A program made the translations under genes and the position numbers. Shown in pieces: positions 1-10,064 of a DNA stretch of 24,652 nucleotides. The stretch covers positions 23,882 to 48,533 of the forward strand of contig SGPL01000205.1 of assembly GCA_004802705.1 (NCBI GenBank), written 5' to 3'. The notes beneath the pieces were generated by a model. The model was not told where the DNA came from and searched no databases. It saw only the letters and a list, made by a program, of their open reading frames with translations. Source of the DNA: Bondarzewia mesenterica (taxonomy: Eukaryota; Basidiomycota; Agaricomycetes; Russulales; Bondarzewiaceae). The first letter of the stretch is position 1. Every line of letters begins with the position of its first letter.

Positions 1-726
1 GCTATTGNNGNNGCTATTGCAGAGGCCAGATATTTGGACGATGAGGACATTAGGCATCACCTCNTGGATTTTNGACCCCATCTNTACCTGTCAATGCACG
101 CNCAGTCAAGATGTCCCATCAGAAGCACATGAGGAGTGGATGCNCATGTGCACTGCTGTGGATTCTGAATTTGATGATAGCAATTGCCTTGATCTAGNGG
201 AAGGTCAAGATCTCCTGGGTACTAGAGTAGATGGAATGTGATGAGGCAAATTTGACCATAATGTCAGTATCAGGTGCTTACTGACCACTTTCACAACAGA
301 GGTGTAGACGGGGAGAAGTGTCTCCTTGGTGCCCCAATAGAATCCGGCGGAGTGATAGGCACTACAAAAAAAATGTGCAGGTGACTGGGACGAGTGAGTA
401 CTTTGTAAGAAATGGAAGAGGATGGAAAGGGAAGAAGCAGTCAGAGAGAGGGTCGACAGAAAAAAAGGGTCCAAGATGAACNAACNGTCGAATTCATCCA
501 NGAAAGCCGACCNGTGTCATGATCGGCGAACGATGNGAGATGGGGTTCATGCAATGNNTTGGCGGGCAAGTCGTAAGAAACTCTTCTGTCCTGTGATGAG
601 CACTGGTNGTGGTCTGGCAGCCTGTGGAAGACGACGGGGACTGGGAATGGTGGAGAAGAAGAGAACGGGTGTCGGGCAACAAAGTCGAACTACAAAAGTC
701 CCTTTGTTGATTCACTTACCGGTAAT

Positions 727-748
727 CGGATATCCGGTCGTCCGGATA
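727..748. promoter_or_regulatory. CGG/CCG palindromes upstream of the sugar transporter
   Basis: Bases 727-736 are a perfect 10-base palindrome, CGGATATCCG (CGG-N4-CCG). It overlaps a second inverted repeat with 7-base arms at 731-737 and 742-748 and a 4-base loop. Inverted CGG triplets are the usual half-sites of fungal Zn(II)2Cys6 regulators. The position, about 225-245 bases before the transporter ATG, fits an upstream activating site. This is inference from base composition and position only; no regulator is identified. Confidence 0.3.
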
Positions 749-895
749 AGCAGGCTACAACAAGTTGAGAAGTCGCGGTAATCGGAGCTCGAATTTGACT
801 TGTGTCAATTGTAGTTGGACTACGATTTGACTACAAACCACTAGAGCTCGAATTCTGCGTTCCTGAGTAACATCGCGAAATGCCATGTAAAAGGA

Positions 896-919
896 ACGAT
901 TCCCTAAAACGGGAATCGT
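896..919 (+). promoter_or_regulatory. Perfect 9-bp inverted repeat in the transporter leader
   Basis: Arms at 896-904 (ACGATTCCC) and 911-919 (GGGAATCGT) are exact reverse complements around a 6-base loop. The repeat ends 52 bases before the ATG at 972, so it would lie in the 5' leader or core promoter. It could fold in mRNA as a small hairpin or be a dimer-binding site in DNA; the sequence does not tell which. Confidence 0.35.
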
Positions 920-971
920 AACAGACTCGAGACCTTAGCTTGCGACAACCTTCTCCTCCCCATCTTATACG

Positions 972-3694
972 ATGACGGGGTTTGCTGCCCTACCGTCGGC
1001 CGATGAAACTGGAATGACTGAAACTGCGCAATGGGCCGGCATAGCTAAAATCCTTGGCCCTCGTTGGGCACAGCTACCTGCACTTACCGTTGGGCTAGTC
1101 GGTGTGCAGCTCATGTGGTCGGTCGAAATGTCTTATGGTGAGTAATTCTTAGACAGCTCGATGTCCGTCCCTTCAAAGTTTGCTCGTTTTTCTTCTATGG
1201 AGCCACGCCGTATCTTCTCTCTCTTGGCCTGTCCAAATCCCTCACAGCCATTGTGTTTCTTGCTGGTCCAATATCGGGACTCGTCGTACAACCCCTCATT
1301 GGTATGGCCCTTGCATTCTGTAATAGTCACTCGCAATCAATGCTTTCTGAATTTAGGCGTACTGGCGGATAATTCCAAGTCTCGGTTTGGTCGTCGCCGT
1401 CCTTACATGCTAGCTGGCGTGGCAGTCTGTGCGTTAGCTATAATCCTTCTCGGCTTTACTCGTCAATTTGCGAGTATATTGACAACGATCGGGTCCTCTT
1501 CTGTGTGTCCACATATCAAACTCCTTTTTTGTTCCTTTTTGTTGACGTATCCATCCAGAACGACTCACTGACAATATTTCTGGCGATATGGGCCATTTAT
1601 TGCATCGACTTCAGCATAAATGCAGGTGCGTGTGCCTTTCCGTAACTTTTCGTCTTGCGTGCGCGATTTTCTTTTGTTCATATATTCTTTCTGTCTTTAG
1701 TGCAAGCAGTTGATCGTGCCCTTCTCGTTGATACGGTTCCTACCTCTGAACAGGCTAACGGAAATGCATGGGCTGCATGTATGCTGGGTATTGGTAGCGT
1801 GGCTGGTTTTTTCATGTGAGTGATTGAAGTATCCGCGAAGATCGGCGAAAATGCCGTTATTCACAACGACATCACAACAGTGGCAACGTCGACATGCCTT
1901 CCGTCTTTCCCCTCTTAGGAAAAAGCGAATTACAAGTTCTTTCCGTCATCTCCTCCATACTGCTCATCGCTACTCATCTATTTACTGCATCAATGGTAAA
2001 AGAACGTGTCCTACTCGCATCAAGGTAGATGACACTACTTGTGCTCCGTCATGTCATGGAACGATGTGGGACGCCCTTCAGGAGTAGAGGCTAATGAGGT
2101 GGTTTCAGTCAGGCTAAGAAGAGCTTTCGTCAAGAAATACGAGAGCTGTGGGCCAACGCCCGTACTCTTCCATATGTCATCCGACAAATTGTGTGTCCAG
2201 CTCTTCACGTCTTACGTCTCTTCTTCTCATATTTCTTCCAGTGCATCATACAATTCTTGTGTGTCTTTGGAATTTATTTTCATCACAATTTTCAAAGTAA
2301 CTGTCTTCTCGCAGTGCATGGCTAGCCTGGTTTCCCATCTTATTCTATACCACCACTTACATCGGTGACCTGTACCGGCGCTCCCTACCTCTCACCCGCA
2401 CAATCGGCGACGCGGACGACGCAGAGGCAACGAGGCTCGGCGCTCGTGCACAACTATTTTCGTCGCTACTGGCTCTGGCAACGAATTTCTTGGCGCCCTT
2501 CGTTGTAGCAGAGGCACGAAGAAAGAAGTCAAGATCGGGGTGGTTGGATGCGGGTGAGCATAAGAAGAGGTGGTGGGAAGGGAAGATGCATCTAGCGACG
2601 CTTTGGGCATTGTCGCATATCGTGTTTGTGATTTGTATGTTCGGCACGTTGTGAGTTGTGCATCGGGAGACACAGTCGTCCTGAGTTCGAACTGATACTC
2701 TTCAACAGCTTCACAAATAGTGTCACTGGCGCGACTATATTAATGACGCTCACCGGGTTCTCTTGGGCAATCACCCAGTGGGCTCCATTTTCCCTCGTAC
2801 GTCCTCTGAGATACTCTCAGCGGAGCGTTTCACAGTCCTAATATATGTTCTACTGTGAATAACAGCTAGCAGAAGCGATTCTCACCACTCAGACGGAGCC
2901 GGAACTGGAAGATGCGCAGTCAATCTTGCTTGCGGATACTCGGACAAGTCCAGCATATATACAGGAAGATGTGGATGAAGAGCGACAGCATTTCCTTGAG
3001 CATGGTGGTGGTGGTGGTGACGAAGAGGCAGCATCAGAGCAGTCGATGGACGACAACGATCACGAAATGGACGCAAGCCGACATGAGGCGATAATGGGGA
3101 ATGTTGGTGCAAGACATAGTTGGGTAGATGTCTCTGCTGTCGATGGAACTAGTGAAAATGAGGATGCTAGTGCTCGTGTGGGTGACGGGAGGAAGCCGGG
3201 TTTGAGCGAGAAAGCTGGTGTCATACTTGTGAGTTTTTGCACCAGACACTATCGAATAAATGCTAACTTTGGCCCACACGCCACCTAAATACATCAGGGC
3301 ATCCATAATATCTTCGTCGTTGTGCCCCAGTTTCTCGTAACTGGCTTTTCTTCGCTTATTTTTGCGCTTCTTGAGCCAGAGAAATCGGTCTTGCATATTG
3401 AAAAGCCAGCGTCGAGCCCTCCCATGAACATCACCGAAGCTGTTTCGAATTCGCTGGTTGGAGAGCTAGCGGGGCGGCAAGTTCAGGAAAATGGTGGGGA
3501 AGAGATGGCCGTTGGTCCGAACTCAGTTGCGATCATATTCCGGTGAGTGATTCGTTATTTCTTCGTGTGCTTATGGCGCGTCAATACTCATCATGGAAAC
3601 ATCGGGGTCTGTCTCTAGCCTAGGAGGGGCGTCTGCTGCGGTGGCGTTTGTAATTTGCTGGAGACTTTCGCAAGAGATGAGGAGACGATATTAA
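972..3694 (+). CDS. Sucrose/alpha-glucoside:H+ symporter, GPH family (SUT1-like)
   Basis: Plasma-membrane proton symporter for sucrose, maltose or related alpha-glucosides, the role known for fission-yeast Sut1; the substrate here is inferred. Thirteen exons: 972-1137, 1203-1301, 1357-1502, 1559-1625, 1701-1815, 1881-2024, 2109-2190, 2242-2258, 2315-2650, 2709-2796, 2866-3228, 3298-3542, 3619-3694, giving 647 aa in one frame. Diagnostic stretches are GPISGLVVQPLIG (about residues 76-88) followed by VLADNSKSRFGRRRPYMLAG (about 89-108), the GPH/sucrose-carrier loop between helices 2 and 3; then QAVDRALLVD, an aromatic AWLAWFPILFYTT block, and a late TGFSWAITQWAPF helix. Exon 8 has only 17 bases. 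A long acidic loop with a five-Gly run (about residues 430-535) sits before the last helices. The start is the ATG right before the conserved helix 1 region. It is convergent with URC4. A paralogous GPH carrier with another sugar remains possible. Confidence 0.93.
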
Positions 3695-3966
3695 AACTAT
3701 TCGTGACAAGGAGATGTGGATGCCGATGCGGCTCTCATTGAGAGGTTGTGGAGTTTCTTCGGACATCGCTAATCCAGCAGGAATACTACATGGGAAGGAC
3801 GTCGTATCTCGAAGCGTGTCGTCTTGCTTCTGGCGCTTAATATCAGTGTAGTTTATTTATGGTTTCCTTATGACTCACACCAGGATGTAAAGCTAATACG
3901 GAAGGTCGTCGTTCTGCGCACGCCATGAATCTTCTCGTTTTAAGATTTCCATACAAGAATACCACT

Positions 3967-5649
3967 TTAAAATATCGTCCCGTCGCTTTGTATGTCAATT
4001 GGCGGGCCGCAAGTCTCGGGCCGCTTCTCTTGAGCAATCGTGCGTCCTCCCTTCCATGTTGCACTTTCAAGTACCTGGGCGAGCGTCAGCTCGTTTGTAG
4101 ACAGTCCTAACTTTTGGCGTATCAAATCGGCTAGACGGTCACTGATTACAACATGTTAAACGAGTGCAACAAAAGGCAGGTGAGGTGAAACTTACAGCTC
4201 GATGACCGTCATCGCACGCCATTCAATGATGGTGGGATGTGAAGGTGGAAGCCGAGGAATCTGTGAGGATGGCGAAGGGTAAAACGAGGAAGAGATTGCA
4301 GATGATTTCAGTGATAGAATGCCGAGGTCAATCAAGAGCCCTCCTGGGTTACGGATGAAGAAAGTACGGCATAAATCGTAAGCAAAATCTCGCAGTTCAA
4401 GTTGAGAGCAAGGTGTGCACCATTTCGGTATTCGGGAAGACCAGTCATATCCTCGGTTCCCTCGAATTTCCATCCCAGAACTTTCTCGATCGGCTCAATA
4501 AGACTGTACGCCGTCCATCCCGTCAGTTTATGGAACGGAACCAGGGCATCGCTCTCATCAATTGCGGTCGATTTCAACGCATCGCATGGCCAGACATCTC
4601 CAAGAGGTACACCGCCGAGCGATGTGCGGTCTGTTGGCCAGATGGGTGCGAGTCCCGTAATGAGAACGTACCAGAGGGCTGCGACAGGCAGGCGCCGGGA
4701 CGAGCCCTCTAGGATAGACTCGGATTCGAGGTAATCTTGTGCCAGCCACACAAGTCAGGACGGCTACCTTGACAAAGATGTGGAGAAAATAAGTCACCCA
4801 GCATGTTCCCTGGACGACCTTCATCCCCAAAGAAAGTGGGATTCTGCTTGAGTGCTCGGCTCAAGTTCTGCAGGAGAGATGCCCGGCCCTCAAGCCCCAC
4901 CATCGGGTTGGAGGCGCTCACTTGCATAGCCTGGGCTGTTTTCTCCACTGTAATCTTTTCTAACCCAGCCGCTTTGTACCCCCCGTCCCAATCAATAAGT
5001 TACGCAGTCACGCGAGTGGTATGGAGATATAGCGATGACATACCATCGACTTTATAAGGCTGCATCCTATCACCAGAGAAAAATCCCGCTTCAAACATAT
5101 TGATGCTGGCGACACCAAGCCCCTCGGACCGCGTGAATTCTTGTCCTGACGCAGGCTCGTGATACGCCCATGTATTGCCCGCGCCCGCATCGAGAAGGAC
5201 AGACACCAGAAAGAGATCAATGAGACGTTTGGTGATTTCTTTGCGATCGGGAGGTGAGGCAGACGCATTCCATTTCTCGATCAAGGGTTGAACGCGAGGC
5301 AGTCCAGCATCGAGGTGCCTCCATCGACCATGAGGAGGGATCTGCGCATATGAGTACGACTGATACACAAGGGAATGCGAAGTAGACTCACCGACGCGAA
5401 ATCCCCGCCGAAGTCTCGCTATGAAGGTTGAGACGAGCGCCGTGTATAGATACAATTCCAACAGACCTTTATGATGTTGATACAGTATTCAGCTGCTAAG
5501 CCCTCCTTGTCTGGGTGATAATCGAAGTATTGTAGTTTTCCCTGCTTCGCCAGGTCGTGCACTCGGCCACAGCGCTCACGAATTGCTGGAAGGGTACGGA
5601 GGTAAGCGATCCTCTGGTCAAGAGACAGCCCTGCGCTAGCGATGTTCAT
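3967..5649 (-). CDS. URC4: Uracil catabolism protein URC4 (DUF1688)
   Basis: Member of the DUF1688 family, known from the yeast URC pathway that recovers nitrogen from uracil; its exact reaction is not settled. Seven exons on the minus strand: 5649-5467, 5418-5392, 5341-5044, 4971-4798, 4735-4421, 4343-4196, 4141-3967, total 439 aa, the usual family size. Family marks read in order are LRTLPAIRERC (about 18-28), IPPHGRWRHLDAG just after the 9-codon second exon, NPMVGLEGRASLL (about residue 190), NGGLLIDLG and a C-terminal SDGTIF with its stop directly after. The start at 5649 gives a short leader before the conserved LRTLPAIR block; in-frame ATGs lie further upstream (for example at 5790), so the N-terminus is the least certain part. 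The intron before residue 171 uses a plain AAG acceptor. Its stop is 272 bases from that of the sugar transporter. Confidence 0.92.
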
Positions 5650-6037
5650 GATGGTGGTGAGTATATGGGTGGGATTGCGAGTCATCAGGGTGGGACTGCA
5701 TCGGATTACATTCGAAGGCGGACTGAAAGGAGATATGGTAATGAAATTCTCCGCTTCGATATCTATTATCGAGTTCAATAATTCTCTCATTCCGGGCTTC
5801 TGAACTGCTTCGGGTGCCTTGCAGACTCATCTCCCTCTCCCTTCAGCCTCCGTCTCCACCATTCATAGATAATAATGTTGATATGATCCAATTACAATAC
5901 ATTCGTGTGGTTAACTCGTAAAATCTGGTGTTACATGTTGTGGCTCTGACTCATACACGCAGAACAACTCTTCGTCAGGAATGCGAAAGCAAGTCCCCAG
6001 CACCGTGAAAAGGGCATGGCACAAATAACGCAGATGT
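5650..6037. other. Intergenic: URC4 promoter and 3' end of the Cys-rich gene
   Basis: No exon-like frame stands out. The first 180 bases should hold the URC4 promoter and leader, which contain a pyrimidine-rich stretch on the + strand near 5828-5860. An AT-rich patch follows around 5865-5935. Confidence 0.5.
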
Positions 6038-6393
6038 TCAGCGTCTAGAGCACATGCTGCACTGTTGAGCACTAGTTTCCGTCACAGTCGTCTGAGCGGG
6101 AGTCATCCTGACGTGTCATCGCAGTTAGCAGGTCGTTGTGGTTAGCGGGACGTACGTGCTACATACCACTGTGCACAAGTGTTGGTGCAATCATTGCAGG
6201 GTAACACATGGCTCGCGCTATACCTGCAGTTTGACTGGCCGCAGTCAACCTAGTAGGAGAAGGTCACTGTTCAGCCAGCAGCAACTTGGCCAGATAACAA
6301 GATCGAAAGACAAAATACACGCACCTGAGAGAATGTCTGCGGTTCCTCGTGATTGCAAGAGTATCGCACAGCACCAACCACCTTGTAACACAT
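6038..6393 (-). CDS. Small Cys/His-rich protein, unknown
   Basis: Three minus-strand exons (6393-6325, 6249-6167, 6107-6038) with GTGCGT..CTAG and GTATGT..TCAG introns join into a 73-residue protein. It carries nine Cys and two His in an ordered layout: C2, C13-x-H15, C26-x4-C31-x5-H37-x3-C41-x2-C44-x3-C48, and a final C67-x2-C70. The spacing looks like a metal-binding (probably zinc) fold. No signal peptide or membrane segment is visible, so it is not an obvious secreted effector. The start is chosen because a Met-Cys opening begins the Cys pattern and both introns keep phase. I have a general impression that short unnamed proteins of this layout occur in mushrooms, but I cannot name a family. 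The function is unknown and no expression evidence is available here. Confidence 0.6.
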
Positions 6394-8054
6394 TGTTGGT
6401 GGGGTAGACAGAGGGAGGTTGAATAAATGCTTAAGAGACAGACAGTGCGATGCTAGGACCACAGGTGTCTGTGGTGTTCGAGGGAGTGGATCGACCAACG
6501 CTTCCACCACGGTCCGTGTCCGAATCCTTTTAAACGATCAGCAGTCATATTTCATGCTCTGGTCGCGAGTGGCAGACTGGCAGGTGTCGCACGGAAATGT
6601 TCTGACATCGTGTACACGGATCATGTTCAAGAGAAGCTCACATCCGCGACCTCCGCCCTCATCGATCCATAGATCAACTTCACGAGTGTGTATGAGCCGA
6701 GCTGGCTTCATATCCGCAGAGAATGGTTGCGGCAGACTGCGCTGTTGTAGCACCCGTGGACCGCTACGCAGAAGATGTAGCCTAACAGGTAAGACTCGCA
6801 GGAAGAACAGACGGAGCACCTGGAGACGCCTCGTCAATCTGCGGGGAAACACGGCTTCATAACAGAGTTAAGCATCGCTGATGAGTGGAAATTTGGCGCG
6901 ATCGTATACTCGAGGCAGGTCACCAGAGATGTGAAGCATACGCTGGAGAGGAGCGAAGGAACATGCGGCTTTGGATGATCTATGATAGCTGATAAGATCA
7001 GTTGCTCAAGATGACATGTCGTCGAGGAGATTCATAATGAAACAGACACCCACAGACTCATTAGGGAAAATCAAGAGTGAGATTCATTTATTTTGAGAAC
7101 TCGAGTTAGACTAGCATATTAACCTTCAGGGACATGCATGGAGGAGGATAGCAGGCGGGACAAGCCGCGATCTAGCGGCAGACTCTAACAACAAGTATGA
7201 ATCAGCCACATGACTCGTCTTTCCAAGTGTTCCTGAGGATTAAGATTGGTGGTATCAGATGACGGAAACGACGAATCCAAGGGCGAAGATGCAAATGTCG
7301 GCCGCGGCCAGCCAGCATGCAGACAGCATACGGTGCTAGAGGTAGGAACAGATGACACGGATGCTCATCGCGGAAAAGCTGAAGCACCATTTTCGGCAGG
7401 TATCAGCGTTCCATACTAGTGATTTGGTAGACGCCATTTGCCGTAGCGATGAGTGTATCTCTTGGAGGTCGGCGGAGGGGAAAACGAGTACATAACATAT
7501 AATTATTAGTCGCTTTCACAGACTCGGGTCGTGATTGTTCGGTTTTCCGTCCGAGATGAGATACATGTACCCACTATTCGAAATCTGGTCAAGAGAAGAC
7601 TTTGTGTATTGCACTATCGCCGGCGTGTGCGTGCCGAGGAGGCAAATGCACGTTTGGGTGACCCATGATAAATCATTTGGACTTGTCTTGCGTCACGGCG
7701 TGCAGGAGAAGTTGAAAACCACGACGATGCCAGCCGTTGAGTCCTTGAGGCCTGAGGCTTTCTAATGGAACGAACAGAGGAGATGAAGAACGATTGGAAA
7801 AGGCCTTGAATCACCATGAGAGGACGACATGACGACGCCGGTACGAACGCCGGCTCTGTCAATTGACCTCTAGGCTTGTCTGTGACCAACCAAACTAGTC
7901 GAATATTAAAGGACATCACATCCGACTTGAAACTCGGTATTATAAAGATGATTTATTGAGGATATACGCACTTACCTGGAAGTGTCTTATTCGTATCAGC
8001 CCTCGTGGCTTCCGTGAGCGGATAGAGCTGCAGAGATATAAGATCTTGACAGAC
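6394..8054. other. Gene-poor stretch with fragments only
   Basis: No complete gene could be built. Minus-strand 6852-6538 is open for 104 codons. Its last third has a C...H...PC-x2-C layout similar to exon 2 of the neighbouring Cys-rich gene, and another minus frame over 6825-6700 has about eight Cys in 40 codons. Both could be decay products of a second copy. Around 7430-7200 on the minus strand two short hydrophobic frames occur but need a frameshift to join. Elsewhere only short unconnected frames are seen. Confidence 0.4.
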
Positions 8055-8610
8055 TCAGCGAGCGGTGCTCTCGCTCTGCGTTTGCTCGAGGTAAGCTGAA
8101 TAGAATATCAAAGTAGCAACGTTAGCGTCAAGCTGTTGCTTCAGAATCTGAGGCAATATCAATTTGGGCAATAAACTATAGACGTGAGAAAGAGAAGGGA
8201 AGCGTTGCGTTGGGGGATCGGCGTGCTTCATAGGCAAAGAATTCAATGGCGAGACATCGGGAAAGGTCATAACATACAGTCTAATTGGCATCACTGGGAC
8301 GAGCACTGATCTGCTCGCGAGTTCAAGCACCCTTGTCACAATATTGACCTGCTCATGTTGACCTGAATTGTCAATTGTGGACCGGTTGAGGACAAACGCA
8401 GTGATAGAATCGCGGCTGACCTAGTGAAACAGACCGCTGGACAACTCCAACTCTGTTCTGCACATCGTGTCGACTCACGTGTATGTCGCTAGCCTTCTGG
8501 AGGACAATTGGCCTATTCCCCACAGAGCAAAGTGGGGTCGAGGATGAGCTTAGTCTGACCGGATTGGAAAGACACGACGGAAGATTGATTGTGCACATAC
8601 TCGATGTCAT
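8055..8610 (-). CDS. Candidate two-exon gene, unknown function
   Basis: Exon 8610-8479 ends in phase 0 at a GTGAGT donor. After 58 bases a CACTAG acceptor opens exon 8420-8055, which runs 121 codons to a TGA stop. The join gives 165 aa with a Leu-rich, mostly helical-looking second half and no cysteine motif, signal peptide or clear membrane span. The consensus splice sites and the long second frame are the only support; I recognise no family. The first exon is Ser-rich and could be spurious, in which case the real upstream exon lies between 8610 and 8700, where another minus frame is open. It may equally be a remnant. Confidence 0.35.
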
Positions 8611-10064
8611 ATTCCCAATTGAAAAGCGAGGAGGACACGTTGAGAAACCATCTTGCTTGCCTCGTACAGATACGTCAGAAGCGGGCTTCTAAAGAGCGTG
8701 CTTCTGAGAATGACAGTCCAGTAAATGGTCCATAACTGTATGGTCCTTCGAGAACTAAGAGGTCAAGTGGACAGTGTGTGACGAGTGCCGATCTAGATCA
8801 CAATTGGCACAATCAGTGCAGAACAGCAATATTAAAGTGCGTACTTGGGATATTCATGCATTGAAGTTGGGAAGAGTCACTCCAATTTCTAACTGAGAAC
8901 GTCCGCTGTGTAGAGATTTATGATAAATTTTACAGGGTGGAAGTGTCGACCACCGAAGTGACACATCGGGAAGAGAGGCGAGTTTTTTGTTCACTGATGA
9001 GCAATTGATCAAGAGATTTTCGAAAGATTCATAGTAGGGATGAAGTCATAGGGACCCTGCCAGGAGATACATGAGTTTCTCCGTCCCTCACGATCGTCGT
9101 CAGACAGAAGCATGGGCCAACGGCCTAGAGCGATTCTGGCCAGTCAGAACGGCTTAGATGAGCCTGACGAGCAAGGCCTTCTTCGTCGAATCGTCTCAAT
9201 ACTTATCTTCTTGCTAAATTTTGATTGAGCATTGCTCATGATAGGCTTCGGGATGCAATCTTGAACACGCCTTACTAGAGTGATGGCAAATAAATTTTGC
9301 ATGCAGAGAAAGGACTGCGACAGTGCTGACTTGACATAAGTTACCGCCGGAGATCAGGCATTGTAGATGAATACGCACCAAGCAACATGGAGCCGCCCGT
9401 TCGTTGCCGAGGTCAGATGGCGTCGTAATCGCAGATGTGCTACTCTAAGGGGACTCCACGAGGCTATATCTTCTCATCGTGAACTTGATGTCATGGCATG
9501 AGGCTTGAGCAGAGTAGCGGCACAAGGCAAAGGTGAAAGCAGTCGACATCACATCCCGAAGGCGTTCACAATTCAATCAACTAGCGAAGGTGGGCTCATG
9601 TCTATGTCTCTGCAGGCAAATCATCGATAAGGTGAAGACCTTCCGGGAAAGTATGCGGGGAGGGCCAATTACCTGTTTATCGGACGCCTAGGCACTGAGG
9701 AAACAATAGAAGATTAATCTGACTATGCAGCTTCTCAGAGTACGAGTTCAGATTCAGTTCAACAGGCGCTACAAACTCTAACTCGTGGCGAGCACTCGCT
9801 CACCTCGGCAATGTATGACGCGTAACGTACCGCATGGACACTCATCGTATCCAAACGTATTGCGGACACGCAGTCAATTTCCTGATGAGGGGGATTTGCT
9901 GTGAGGACAAAAAGGTATAACATGGTCTCGCTGGGGAGCACCTCATGAGCAAACTGCCGAACGCCTGCGACTGACGAAAAGAGACAAGAGCAAGTGTTTT
10001 AAGCCAAGAAGTACATCTCGAACCGAAGGAGTGATGCTTACCCACTTGCGCTTTCACCTCTCCG
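8611..10064. other. Long intergenic region downstream of HIS2
   Basis: Nothing coding can be supported between 8700 and 9750. Near 9990-9809 on the minus strand, a CGTCAG acceptor opens a frame of about 60 codons that ends at a GTGAGC donor, with an even amino-acid make-up. It looks like an isolated exon, but no partner exons in phase were found on either side. It could be an untranslated or alternative 3' exon of HIS2, or chance. Confidence 0.35.

Larger units (their letters stand above)
1..971. other. Low-quality left flank, no firm gene
   Basis: About 25 ambiguous bases fall in the first 610 positions. On the + strand 5-241 is open for 78 codons; its last part is rich in acidic residues but matches nothing I recognise. 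In another frame, bases 1-10 give a short stretch with a possible intron acceptor near base 20 (TTGCAG). Either could be the tail of an exon from a gene lying to the left. From about 480 to 780 a further + frame stays open, but it is Arg/Lys-rich and low in information. The last 200 bases before 972 are presumably the promoter and 5' leader of the sugar transporter. Confidence 0.3.

Noticed and set aside
784..855. Cloning-vector contamination suggested by GAGCTCGAATT occurring twice
   Set aside because: The match is only about a dozen bases each time and no wider polylinker or vector sequence surrounds it.
7200..7437. Small membrane protein of the Pmp3 type on the minus strand
   Set aside because: An ADIC-like start and a PPI-like piece occur, but in different frames with wrong spacing, and no splice pair joins them.
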